DNA of 64,000 nucleotides from CFX5 sp023384495. Its GTDB lineage: Bacteria; Chloroflexota; Anaerolineae; Caldilineales; Caldilineaceae. This document shows, piece after piece, positions 43,186 to 51,814 of this stretch. Each line of letters begins with the position of its first letter. Position 1 is the first letter of the stretch. Under the pieces are notes generated by a model. It had not been told where the DNA came from, ran no database searches, and saw only the letters and a list, made by a program, of their open reading frames with translations. Location: the NCBI GenBank assembly GCA_048499455.1, contig JASNZV010000005.1:124001-188000 (forward strand), read 5' to 3'. A program made the position numbers and the translations under genes.

Positions 43186-44340
43186 ATGAAGCCAGTCAAA
43201 ACCTATCTGTTGGGATTATGTCTCATCACCCTCGCGGCCTGCGCGCCGTCGCCGCAATTTGCGGTGGCCGATGTTGTCGGCGCCATGAGCGGGTCGGCGG
43301 ACGAAGGCTTTGCCCGCGCCTATGCGCCGGTGGAGTTCACCTTCCCCCTTGATCACGGCCCCCACCCCGAATACCGCACCGAGTGGTGGTATTACACCGG
43401 CAACCTGGAGGATGATGCAGGCCGGCGCTATGGCTATCAGTTGACCTTCTTTCGCAGCGCGCTGACGCCGGAGCAGCCCGAACGAGAATCGGCGCTGGCC
43501 ACCAACCAGCTCTACATGGCCCATTTTGCCGTCACCGATGTGGCCGGCCAGCGCCATCAGAGCTTTGAACGCTTCAGCCGCGGCGCGGGCGACCTGGCCG
43601 GCGCCACGGCTGAACCCGACTACGCCGTCTGGCTCGAGGATTGGTCGGTGGCGACGGAAGCGCCGGGCGTCACCCACATGCAGGCTCGCGCCGAGGGCCA
43701 ACACGGTATCGTGGCGCTTGACCTGCGTCTGCGCGAAACGCGCGCGCCGATCCTGCATGGCGAACGCGGTCTGAGCCAAAAGGGGCCGGAGCCGGGCAAC
43801 GCCAGCTACTACTATAGCTTAGTGCAACTTGAAACCACCGGGGCTGTCACCGTGGCGGGCCGCACAGTCGATGTGCGGGGCGTCAGTTGGATGGACCACG
43901 AGTTTGGCACCAGCGCGCTCAGTGGCGACGCCGTGGGTTGGGATTGGTTTAGCGTGCAACTGGACAACGGCGCAGTGCTCATGTTCGCCCAGGTGCGCAA
44001 CCGTGACGGCAGCGCGGTGGCCGATTTCGAGGGGACCTTGGTGGACGCCGATGGCCGGCAGACCACAATCAGGGCCGACGACCTTCTGCTGACGCCGCGG
44101 GGAGAATGGACCAGCCCGCGCACGGGGTTCACATACCCGTCTGGCTGGCGCGTCGAGTTGCCAGCCCACGACGTGACCCTGACCATTACGCCTCTGGTGG
44201 CGGATCAGGAGATGATGGTCAGCTTTATCTATTGGGAAGGCGCGGTCGCGGTGACAGGAGGCATGGCCGGCCAGGCCGTTGAGGGCGTCGGCTATGTGGA
44301 GTTGACCGGCTATGGCGGCGCGGGCGGATATCAGCGGTGA
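43186..44340 (+). CDS. CrtC/AttH-like lipocalin-domain lipoprotein
   Basis: The 384-residue protein has a lipobox LITLAAC (Cys near residue 19) and the AttH/CrtC signature: FPLDHGPHPEYRTEWWYYTG at the start and SWMDHEFGTSALSGDAVGWD mid-protein, with conserved Trp-Trp-Tyr and His-Glu-Phe. Family members include carotenoid 1,2-hydratase and the AttH protein that accompanies a LolE-type ABC transporter. Here no such transporter is adjacent. A lipid-modifying role at the membrane surface is inferred. Confidence 0.82.
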   Translation: MKPVKTYLLGLCLITLAACAPSPQFAVADVVGAMSGSADEGFARAYAPVEFTFPLDHGPHPEYRTEWWYYTGNLEDDAGRRYGYQLTFFRSALTPEQPERESALATNQLYMAHFAVTDVAGQRHQSFERFSRGAGDLAGATAEPDYAVWLEDWSVATEAPGVTHMQARAEGQHGIVALDLRLRETRAPILHGERGLSQKGPEPGNASYYYSLVQLETTGAVTVAGRTVDVRGVSWMDHEFGTSALSGDAVGWDWFSVQLDNGAVLMFAQVRNRDGSAVADFEGTLVDADGRQTTIRADDLLLTPRGEWTSPRTGFTYPSGWRVELPAHDVTLTITPLVADQEMMVSFIYWEGAVAVTGGMAGQAVEGVGYVELTGYGGAGGYQR

Positions 44341-44359
44341 GGTGGTGACGCCGTGCAGT

Positions 44360-45013
44360 TCATGCTTGCGCAGGGACGCGATAGTGCAGATTCTCCCACA
44401 CGATCAACGTCGACCAGTTGTCCGAGGCGCTGTCTTCGAGATAGTTCTCCAGCAACCCGCAGACGCGGAAGCCATTGCGCAACTGGAATGTGAGCGTTGG
44501 ATCGGCGAGCGCGCCGGATGCGACCCGCTCGACATAGTCCCCCACGCTCATGCGGCCTTTGTGCTGGGCATAGCCGGGGATGAGCCCGCCGGCGACAATG
44601 CCGCGACGGTTTGCGCGCTGCACCAACGCTTGCCGAGCCTGATAGAGCAACCGCCCAATTCCCCGGCGGCGAAACCCGGGGTGGACGCTAATATCGGCGC
44701 CATAATACCAGGCGCCGTTGGAGTCATGATTGGTAAAGAAGAACCCGGCGCAAATTTCCTTGAAACTGTGTTGTGGGTGGTCAAAATCAAAGTCGATCCA
44801 AAAACCGGAGCCTTGCCCCACTACTTGTTCGCCCGCCAGCGCCACAAACTGCCCCTCGGCGAAGACCCGGTATTGGGCGGCAAAGTGCTCTGCGCACATC
44901 AGCTCCTGCGTCCCCAGCGTCGGGTAACAGATGCGCTGTAGCTCCTCGAGCGCGGCAAAGTGTTCGGGCTGAATGGTGACGATACGAACTTCATCCATAC
45001 GAACTTCATCCAT
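44360..45013 (-). CDS. GNAT family N-acetyltransferase
   Basis: The 217-residue protein has the acetyl-CoA-binding motif A, DISVHPGFRRRGIGRLLYQA, and flanking beta strands typical of GNAT. The first ten codons (MDEVRMDEVR) come from a 15-bp tandem repeat, so two ATGs are in frame, at 45013 and 44998. It follows the catalytically degenerate GlgC gene by about 39 bp on the same strand. The acceptor substrate is unknown. Confidence 0.88.
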   Translation of the reverse strand: MDEVRMDEVRIVTIQPEHFAALEELQRICYPTLGTQELMCAEHFAAQYRVFAEGQFVALAGEQVVGQGSGFWIDFDFDHPQHSFKEICAGFFFTNHDSNGAWYYGADISVHPGFRRRGIGRLLYQARQALVQRANRRGIVAGGLIPGYAQHKGRMSVGDYVERVASGALADPTLTFQLRNGFRVCGLLENYLEDSASDNWSTLIVWENLHYRVPAQA

Positions 45014-45043
45014 TCAAGCGTCATCCATACAGACTTCATCCAT
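44984..45043 (-). repeat. Four tandem 15-bp repeats, each with an ATG, over the GNAT start
   Basis: Units at 44984-44998, 44999-45013, 45014-45028 and 45029-45043 each begin ATGGATGA on the minus strand. The two outer units form a mini-ORF MDEVCMDDA ending in TGA, and the next base starts the GNAT ATG. Repeat number could change the start codon choice or leader peptide. Confidence 0.9.
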
Positions 45044-45052
45044 GCCGGGCGC

Positions 45053-46312
45053 TCAACGCATATCCTTGCCGATACAGGCGCCGCTTTCGACCCGTTTGCG
45101 CTTGCCAAAGGCCTTGGCCACACTATAAGGATGCACCACGACGTTGCGCCCGATTTCGAGGTCGGGGGGGATGATGCTGCCCTTGCCCACCAGGGTGAGG
45201 CCGGTGTTGATCACACCGGGCATCTGCTTGTTGGGCGTGTTGTCATCGCCGTAGCCGACTTTGGCGCCGCTCTCGACCGTGACCTGTTTGTCGATGATGC
45301 TCCGCTCGACCACCGCGCCGGAAGCAATGACAGTGTCGTTGAGGATGACGCTATCGCGCACAATCGCCCCTTCCGCCACATAGACCCCCGGTGAAAGCAC
45401 ACTGCGCTCGACAATGCCATCCACCTGGCAGCCATTGGCCAACAGGTTGCCCCCCACCTGTGCGTTGGCGCCCACCTTCACGGGCGCCCGCTCTTCGCTG
45501 CGTGTGTGAACGACCCACTCGGGGTCATACAGGTCGAGCGCGGGGTTCTCAGAGAGCAGCCCCATATGCGCTTCCCAATAGGCCTGCACCGTCCCCACAT
45601 CGGCCCAATAGCCGGGAAAGGTATAGGCGTAGAGCGCGCGTTGGGCCTTGAGCATGGCGGGCAACACATGGCGGCCAAAGTCATCATGGGTGCTGTTCTC
45701 CAGCAGCTCGACCAATACATCCTTGCGGAAGATATAGACGCCCATCGACGCCAATGTCTCGCGCGTGCGGCGCGGTTTCTCTTGAAAATCGAGCACACGA
45801 TCATCGGCGCTCACCGACACAATGCCGTAGCGATGGGTTTCGCGCAGGTTGACGCGGCGCACGGCCATGGTCAGCTCGGCGCCGGTGCGCACATGCTGGC
45901 GGAGCATTGGCCGATAATCCATCAGATAGATGTGGTCGCCCGAAAGGATCAGGACATGCTCTTCGTCCTGCTGCTGTACAAAATCAAGGTTGCGACGCAC
46001 GGCGTCGGCGGTGCCCCGCTGCCAATCGCCATAGGGGCCGCCTCGATAGGGCTGTAGCAGGCGTAGGCCACCGTCGGTACGGTCCAGATCCCACGGTTTG
46101 CCAATCCCAATGTGATTGTTCAAGCTGCGTGGGCGATATTGCGTCAAGACGGCGACGTTGTAGATTTCGCTGTTGACGCAGTTGCTCAGCGGAAAGTCAA
46201 TCAGGCGGAATTTGCCGCCAAAGGGCACGGCAGGCTCCGAGCGTACCTCGGTCAGCACGCTCAGCTCTTCGCTGGCGCCGCCACCCATGATCATGGCTAG
46301 GGCTGTGGTCAT
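45053..46312 (-). CDS. GlgC-like protein lacking catalytic Arg and Lys (regulatory paralogue)
   Basis: The 419-residue protein is a full-length GlgC homologue with the Rossmann-like N-terminal domain (SGDHIYLMDYRPM, DFQEKPRR) and a left-handed beta-helix C-terminal domain. The N-terminal signature reads GGGASEELSVLTEVRSEPA: the catalytic Arg of GTRL is Glu16 and the Lys of RAKPA is Glu26. It is in tandem with an intact GlgC. A non-catalytic subunit, as in plant large subunits or Firmicutes GlgD, is inferred. Confidence 0.82.
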   Translation of the reverse strand: MTTALAMIMGGGASEELSVLTEVRSEPAVPFGGKFRLIDFPLSNCVNSEIYNVAVLTQYRPRSLNNHIGIGKPWDLDRTDGGLRLLQPYRGGPYGDWQRGTADAVRRNLDFVQQQDEEHVLILSGDHIYLMDYRPMLRQHVRTGAELTMAVRRVNLRETHRYGIVSVSADDRVLDFQEKPRRTRETLASMGVYIFRKDVLVELLENSTHDDFGRHVLPAMLKAQRALYAYTFPGYWADVGTVQAYWEAHMGLLSENPALDLYDPEWVVHTRSEERAPVKVGANAQVGGNLLANGCQVDGIVERSVLSPGVYVAEGAIVRDSVILNDTVIASGAVVERSIIDKQVTVESGAKVGYGDDNTPNKQMPGVINTGLTLVGKGSIIPPDLEIGRNVVVHPYSVAKAFGKRKRVESGACIGKDMR

Positions 46313-46405
46313 TGTTGCCTCTTTGTGATTCGGGATTCAGAATGCGGGATTCGGGATATGTGGTCAAGCGCGTGCATCTTGTATCCCGCATCCTGTATCC
46401 AATTT

Positions 46406-47668
46406 TCAGATCGTTTTGCCGTCGGCGACGATCTTATCGGCGGGGAAGTCGCTCTCGTCGCGGCCGCTATTGACCAGCACATTGCGCCCAATCTGCGCCC
46501 CATCGGGGATGAAAGCGCGCTTGCCAATCACGGTGATGCCCGCGTTGAGCTTATCGGGCATCTGCTCATTAGCGACCGATTCCTCGCCCACCCCAACCAC
46601 CGCCCCCGCGCCCACCACCACCTGCTTGTCGGTGATCACCTTGTCGAGGAGCGCGCCGGGGCCGATCCAGGCGTCGTTCATCACAATGCTATCTTTCACC
46701 ACGGCGCCGGGGCTTATATAAACGCCCGGCCCCAGCACACTGTTGACCACCAGCCCGCGCACCACACACCCATTGGCAAGCAGGCTGCTTGACACTTTGG
46801 CCTGGGGGTCGAGCTTGGCCGGTGGGCGCTCTTCCGATTTGGTGCGAATGGGCCAGTTGTCGCTGTAGAGGTTGAGCGGCGGCGCGGCCTGGTTCAGCGC
46901 CAGGTTGGTGGCCCAATAGGAGTCGATGGTGCCCACGTCCACCCAATAGCCTTCATACTTATAGGCGAAGATGCGGTCGCCCGCCTCGATCATGGCCGGG
47001 ATTACATGCTGGCCAAAGTCAGCGCGTGGGCTATTGGCGGAGCCTTCACCCAACCGGCGGGCCAGCATATGAGTGTTGAAGACGTAAATGCCCATGGAGG
47101 CCAGGTTGCCCTTGTCGCGCTCCTTGGGCTTTTCATAGAACTGCACAATACGGCCATCCTCATCCACCTGCATGATGCCAAACCGGTCGGTCTCCTCAAT
47201 CGGCACCGGCATCACCGCGATGGTCAGGTCCGCCCCTTGCTCGCGATGATATTCGAGCATAGGGCGATAGTCCATCTTGTAAATATGGTCGCCCGAAAGG
47301 ATCAACGCCATATCCGCGCGGTTTTCTTGGAGAAAGTCAAGGTTCTGATAAATGGCGTCGGCGGTGCCGGCATACCACTGCTGGCCGCGCCGCCCCTGAT
47401 AGGGTTGAAGGATACGCACGCCACCACGTCCCCGGTCGAGATCCCACGGCTTGCCGATGCCGATGTGGTCGTTGAGGCTGTGCGGTCGATACTGGGTCAA
47501 CACCCCTACAGTAAAGATGCCGCTATTGACACAGTTGCTCAACGTGAAGTCGATAATGCGGAATTTGCCGGCAAAGGGCACAGCCGGCTTGGCCCGTTCT
47601 TCCGAGAGCACAGTCAGACGCGTGCCGGCGCCGCCGGCCAGGATGAGAGCAACAGTTCGGTTGGCCAT
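46406..47668 (-). CDS. glgC: Glucose-1-phosphate adenylyltransferase (catalytic)
   Basis: The 420-residue protein has the intact signature LAGGAGTRLTVLSEERAKPA with Arg17 and Lys27, the catalytic Asp in SGDHIYKMDYRPM, and FYEKPKERD. It makes ADP-glucose from glucose-1-phosphate and ATP for glycogen synthesis. ATG 47668 is chosen because the upstream in-frame extension is not conserved sequence. A paralogue without the basic residues lies 93 bp downstream on the same strand. Confidence 0.95.
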   Translation of the reverse strand: MANRTVALILAGGAGTRLTVLSEERAKPAVPFAGKFRIIDFTLSNCVNSGIFTVGVLTQYRPHSLNDHIGIGKPWDLDRGRGGVRILQPYQGRRGQQWYAGTADAIYQNLDFLQENRADMALILSGDHIYKMDYRPMLEYHREQGADLTIAVMPVPIEETDRFGIMQVDEDGRIVQFYEKPKERDKGNLASMGIYVFNTHMLARRLGEGSANSPRADFGQHVIPAMIEAGDRIFAYKYEGYWVDVGTIDSYWATNLALNQAAPPLNLYSDNWPIRTKSEERPPAKLDPQAKVSSSLLANGCVVRGLVVNSVLGPGVYISPGAVVKDSIVMNDAWIGPGALLDKVITDKQVVVGAGAVVGVGEESVANEQMPDKLNAGITVIGKRAFIPDGAQIGRNVLVNSGRDESDFPADKIVADGKTI

Positions 47669-48088
47669 GATTGATGCTTTCGTTGCGCTGGTAACTGCGT
47701 GAATGTTGAGCCTATTCGTACCTGATTGCGGGCGCCGATTCACTGCTCGGCTGCTCCGGCAGCCCCCAACGTGCGTCGCAGCGTGATTCGGTTAGGCCCT
47801 ACGAGGTGATTGCAACACCGTTTATGTTAACCCAATTGACCGCAAGATGACAAGCCGGCATCGACACAAGTTGCGATATGGCGCTGGCGGATGTCGCGAC
47901 AAATCTATCGTGACTATTTGGCGCTTTGCCAGACCTGTTGCTATAATGCCAAGTTGCTACGACTGGCGACGTAGAGACATCCTCTATCTATACCCATCCT
48001 GTCCGTATCGTTGTCTGTATCGTTCAGCCAGGGTTGCTCCAGTCGACATTGAATTCAGTTCATCACGTTTAGATGATAGGAGCCTTGC
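47669..48088. other. Divergent intergenic region upstream of glgC
   Basis: This 420-bp gap holds a plus-strand promoter TTGGCG-N18-TATAAT at 47918-47947. AGGAG at 48078-48082 sets the GTG at 48089. No gene, repeat family or terminator is evident on the glgC side, whose promoter should lie here. Confidence 0.55.
47918..47947 (+). promoter_or_regulatory. Sigma70-type promoter for the HARE-HTH-like gene
   Basis: TTGGCG (47918-47923), an 18-base spacer and TATAAT (47942-47947) point toward the gene at 48089. Transcription would start about 130 bp upstream of the GTG. Confidence 0.6.
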
Positions 48089-49672
48089 GTGCTGCAACGC
48101 CAGACCCAAACCGCAGCATTCTGGCGTGATCAGTTTGAAGTTACGCCGGATGATCTCGAATTCCTTTATCAACTCCTGCTCGATTTACAGACGCCCCGAA
48201 CGCTGACCGAATTGGCGACGGCGCTGGTGGAAGAATATCTTCGTCGCGAAAACGCCAAAATTGAGGCGGAGCTTGCAAAAGGCGTCATGTATGTGCCCAA
48301 GCAGCACTATGCAGTTGGGCAACAAGTTGTCTTTCCCGCGCTTGAATTTACCGTGGGCGAAGTGGTTGAGGTGCGCCGGGGTGAAAACCCCGAACATGGT
48401 GATTTTGAGGTGATCAAGGTGAAGTTCGCCGAAGGTCAACGCGAATTCGCCGCCAGTCTCAAACATCACCGCCTCAATGACGAAGATGGCGCCCTCGCCG
48501 CCAAAGAGAACAAACAGCTTTCGGCCGCCGAGCTATATTCGCTCTACCGCAACGAAATTGAAGAAAGCCTGCTCTATGGGCTGGAAGAGAGCGACCGCAG
48601 TCGCGACTTTGTCGAGGTCGACGGCTATTGGATGCTCGCCGATATGCTGGCCGAGATTCATGTTGGCTTTCTCAACATTGCTGAGGCGCTCATCGAGATG
48701 CAGGGCAAACCGGTCAGCCCCGAACAAATGCTGGCCGAAATGGAAATGCCGGAGCATGTCAACCCCACCATGCGCGTCATCAGCCTCAACTACGCCCTCA
48801 GTCAAGACCCGCGCTTTGATCAGATCCAGAGCGGTGGCGAGAAGCTGTGGTATCTCAAGCGGCTGGAACCCCCTGAGTTGGTCAACCCGCCCGCGCTGCT
48901 CAAGTATAGCCCTATTCCCTACAACCGTGCGCTGCTGAGCGTCGAACTGCTGCAGATCGAGTGGGAGCTGGACGACGAATGGGGTGAAAGCAGCCTGACG
49001 AGCGAAATTCCGCGCGTCGTGCCCAGTACCGTGCTCACCCTCACCTATCCCCACCGGCGCTTTGGCACGTTGCCCATCAATGGGCGCACGGTCAATTTCT
49101 TTCCATCCGCCACCCGCGGCAAATCGATCGTGACCCTGGTGGACGGGCGCTGGGGCACCCGCTTCAATGGCTGGGTAGTCCACGAGGGGCGCTATGTCTC
49201 GGGGCTGGCCAAGTGGATGGATGACCATCAACTGCCCGTGGGCGCCTACATTACGTTGGAACGGTCCAGCACCGCCAATGAAGTGATTGTCGACTACCGC
49301 ACGCGCCGCCCCAAACGGGAATGGGCGCGCATGGCCAGCGCCGATCTGGCCGCCGGTCGCCTGCGTCTGGAGATGAACAAGATCCAGGTTGCCTGCGAAT
49401 ATGACGAATACATGATCCTCGCCGAAGAACAAAGCGACGAGATCGACGCCTTGCGCGAACGGGTCCAGCGCGACGGCATGACGCTGCCACAACTCGTCGA
49501 GCAGGTGGTGCCGGAATTAACCAAGCTCAACCCACAGGGAACCGTACACGCCAAGAGCGTGTACAGTGCCGTAAACATACTCCGCCGCAGCCCTCCTGGC
49601 CCGATCTTCTACGCTCTGATCTCGAATCGGCGCTTCCGCGATGTCGGGGGGGGCTTCTTTGCGCTGGCATAA
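48089..49672 (+). CDS. Lineage-specific protein with HARE-HTH-like C-terminus
   Basis: The 527-residue protein starts with GTG 48089 after AGGAG. I recognise no enzyme. The C-terminal 60 residues (LVEQVVPELTKLNPQGTVHA, then KSVYSAVNILRRSPPGPIFY) resemble HARE-HTH winged helices that bind RNA polymerase delta or DNA. The N-terminal part is helical, with a beta-rich segment around GQQVVFPALEFTVGEVVEV. The next gene encodes a short related-context protein, so they likely act together. Function is unknown. Confidence 0.6.
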   Translation: MLQRQTQTAAFWRDQFEVTPDDLEFLYQLLLDLQTPRTLTELATALVEEYLRRENAKIEAELAKGVMYVPKQHYAVGQQVVFPALEFTVGEVVEVRRGENPEHGDFEVIKVKFAEGQREFAASLKHHRLNDEDGALAAKENKQLSAAELYSLYRNEIEESLLYGLEESDRSRDFVEVDGYWMLADMLAEIHVGFLNIAEALIEMQGKPVSPEQMLAEMEMPEHVNPTMRVISLNYALSQDPRFDQIQSGGEKLWYLKRLEPPELVNPPALLKYSPIPYNRALLSVELLQIEWELDDEWGESSLTSEIPRVVPSTVLTLTYPHRRFGTLPINGRTVNFFPSATRGKSIVTLVDGRWGTRFNGWVVHEGRYVSGLAKWMDDHQLPVGAYITLERSSTANEVIVDYRTRRPKREWARMASADLAAGRLRLEMNKIQVACEYDEYMILAEEQSDEIDALRERVQRDGMTLPQLVEQVVPELTKLNPQGTVHAKSVYSAVNILRRSPPGPIFYALISNRRFRDVGGGFFALA

Positions 49673-49694
49673 TACACTATGATGCTGAACTTTG

Positions 49695-49751
49695 TTTGAA
49701 AACTGGAGTGGCTCGAAAGGGTACGCGTCTTTGCAAAGTTCGGTTTTCAAA
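49695..49751. repeat. 57-bp repeat with TTTGAAAAC ends, copy 1
   Basis: TTTGAAAAC at 49695-49703 is mirrored by GTTTTCAAA at 49743-49751. The same-length copy lies at 59309-59365, and similarity extends some ten bases on both sides (CTGAAC/CTGAGC and CAACCGCA). It lies just upstream of the 146-residue gene and no coding role is likely. Confidence 0.78.
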
Positions 49752-49788
49752 CCAACCGCAGTATGGCGCGATTGAGGAGAATTTGCGC

Positions 49789-50229
49789 ATGACCCAAAGC
49801 CTTTTGCGGCAAAAGCTGGCCCGCTTCCGCCCAACGGTGGATACCAAGTTTCACATCGACTATGATTGGTGGGAGCAGAGCGGCAAAAACTTCCGCATCT
49901 ATCTGCGCGACCAGCTCTGCGAAGAGTGCCGCGAGCGCTTTGCCAATTACCAGAACACCGAAGATGTGGATTGGATCGACCCCGACACAGGCGAAGTGCG
50001 CCGCACCGATGCGCTACGGGAATGTTTGCGGACGCGCTGCGCCAACGACCCCGACTACATCAACGAGCGGCTTCCGCTGGCCTCCGCCTGTTTTCGCGTT
50101 TTTCTGGCCAACAACAACACGCCGCTATCACCCAACGAGCTAAACCAGCTCCTGCGTTGGCGAGCGCCAGAATCAATCTTGCAGACATTGGCCGGTGGGC
50201 AAGTCTACTTTGGCCTCCGCCCCGTGTAA
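49789..50229 (+). CDS. Hypothetical protein paired with the HARE-HTH-like gene
   Basis: The 146-residue protein starts at ATG 49789 after GAGGAG. It is not recognised. Two Cys pairs stand out: LCEECRERF near residue 40 and LRTRC near 80, which could bind metal. It is aromatic-rich at the N-terminus (HIDYDWWEQSGKNFRIYLR). The 116-bp gap to the upstream gene contains a dispersed repeat. No function is proposed. Confidence 0.65.
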   Translation: MTQSLLRQKLARFRPTVDTKFHIDYDWWEQSGKNFRIYLRDQLCEECRERFANYQNTEDVDWIDPDTGEVRRTDALRECLRTRCANDPDYINERLPLASACFRVFLANNNTPLSPNELNQLLRWRAPESILQTLAGGQVYFGLRPV

Positions 50230-50258
50230 TCATCGATTTTGGTAACTGGGCAATCGCA

Positions 50259-51233
50259 ATGGCAGATACGCGCTTTTTGCAGGAGTCGCTCCCCAACGCG
50301 CTGGCTGGTGTGGATCTGGCGGGCCTCGGCCCTAAACGCAGCGGCAAGGTGCGCGACCTCTATCAACATGCCGGCTGCCTCATTCTGGTCACCACCGACC
50401 GCCTCTCAGCGTTTGACCACGTGTTGGGGCTTGTCCCGTTCAAAGGGCAGGTGCTCAACCAACTTGCCGCCTTCTGGTTTGCCCAGACGCAATCCATCAT
50501 CGACAACCACTTGATTGCCACGCCCGACCCGAATGTCACCATTGCCCGCCCCTGCCGGCCCTTGCCCGTCGAGGTTGTCGTGCGCGGCTACATTTCGGGG
50601 GTGACCAAAACCTCCCTCTGGTATCAGTATAGCCAGGGCGAACGCCAGATTTACGGGCTGACGTTTCCCGATGGGCTGCAAAAGAATGACCCCCTGCCCC
50701 AGCCGATCATTACACCAACAACCAAAGCGGCGGATGGCGGCCACGACGAACGCATCACCAGCGCCCAGGTGGTGGAGATGGGGCTCGCTTCGGCGCGCGA
50801 ATGGGCGCAAATCTGCGAGGCCGCCGTGGCGCTCTTTCAACATGGGCAGGCCGTTGCCCAACGCGCCGGCCTGATCCTGGTCGACACCAAATATGAGTTT
50901 GGGGTGGCCCCCACCGGCGAGTTGCTGCTCATCGATGAAGCCCACACGCCCGACTCCAGCCGCTTCTGGTTGGCCGACAGCTACCCCGCCCGCCACGCGG
51001 CCGGCGAAGAACCGGAAAACTTTGACAAGGAATTCATCCGGCTTCATTATGCCGCCCGCGGCTACCGGGGGGAAGGCTTGCCCCCGCCGCTTCCCCCGGA
51101 ATTGGCCGTCCAGGCAGCCGCGCGCTATATCCATATCTATGAACGGCTGACCGGGCAACCCTTTGCACCGGGTGAAATCCCTGCCGGGCCGCGCATCGAG
51201 CGCAACCTCAGGCAGTGGCTGCAAGGCCAGTAA
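50259..51233 (+). CDS. purC: SAICAR synthase
   Basis: The 324-residue protein has PurC motifs: GPKRSGKVRDLY near 24, TTDRLSAFDHV, VEVVVRGYISG, TKAADGGHDERIT, VDTKYEFG, and LIDEAHTPDSSRF. It couples CAIR with aspartate using ATP in purine biosynthesis. The longer eukaryote/actinobacteria-like form (about 300) fits. PurE follows 49 bp downstream, so the two make the carboxylation/ligation pair. Confidence 0.96.
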   Translation: MADTRFLQESLPNALAGVDLAGLGPKRSGKVRDLYQHAGCLILVTTDRLSAFDHVLGLVPFKGQVLNQLAAFWFAQTQSIIDNHLIATPDPNVTIARPCRPLPVEVVVRGYISGVTKTSLWYQYSQGERQIYGLTFPDGLQKNDPLPQPIITPTTKAADGGHDERITSAQVVEMGLASAREWAQICEAAVALFQHGQAVAQRAGLILVDTKYEFGVAPTGELLLIDEAHTPDSSRFWLADSYPARHAAGEEPENFDKEFIRLHYAARGYRGEGLPPPLPPELAVQAAARYIHIYERLTGQPFAPGEIPAGPRIERNLRQWLQGQ

Positions 51234-51282
51234 CCCGGCGACATGAGAATCATTCCCCATTTCCAATCGAAGAGATAGCGCG

Positions 51283-51798
51283 ATGAGCAAACCACCGTTG
51301 GCCACCCCCTCCCCAATCGTCGGCGTGATCATGGGCAGTCGCTCGGATTGGGAGACCATGCAGGCCGCGTCGGAGGTGTTGAAACGCTTCGACGTGCCGC
51401 ACGAATGCCGCATTGTCTCGGCCCACCGCACCCCCGACTGGATGGTGGAATATGCCCACACCGCCGAAAGCCGCGGCCTGGCGGTGATCATCGCCGGCGC
51501 CGGGGGGGCCGCCCATCTGCCTGGCATGGTGGCCGGGCATACTCTCCTCCCCGTGATCGGGGTGCCCATCCAAAGCCGGGCGCTCAACGGGCTCGATTCG
51601 CTCCTCTCGATTGTGCAGATGCCCGCCGGTGTGCCTGTGGCGACGATGGCGATTGGCGCCGCTGGGGCTACCAACGCCGGCCTGTTGGCGGTAGCCATCT
51701 TGGGCAACCAACAGCCCCAACTGCGCGCAGCCCTGCGCCGTTATCGCGAAGAACGGGCGCAACAGGTGATGAACGACCGGCTCGTGGACGAACCATAG
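51283..51798 (+). CDS. purE: N5-CAIR mutase
   Basis: The 171-residue protein has the PurE signature: VGVIMGSRSDWETM, IVSAHRTPDWM, AGAGGAAHLPGMVAGHT, PVIGVPIQS and NAGLLAVAIL. It converts N5-CAIR to CAIR. It follows purC, and its stop lies 16 bp before the fucosidase start. PurK is not in the window. Confidence 0.96.
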   Translation: MSKPPLATPSPIVGVIMGSRSDWETMQAASEVLKRFDVPHECRIVSAHRTPDWMVEYAHTAESRGLAVIIAGAGGAAHLPGMVAGHTLLPVIGVPIQSRALNGLDSLLSIVQMPAGVPVATMAIGAAGATNAGLLAVAILGNQQPQLRAALRRYREERAQQVMNDRLVDEP

Positions 51799-51814
51799 GT
51801 TTGATGGAGGCGAA

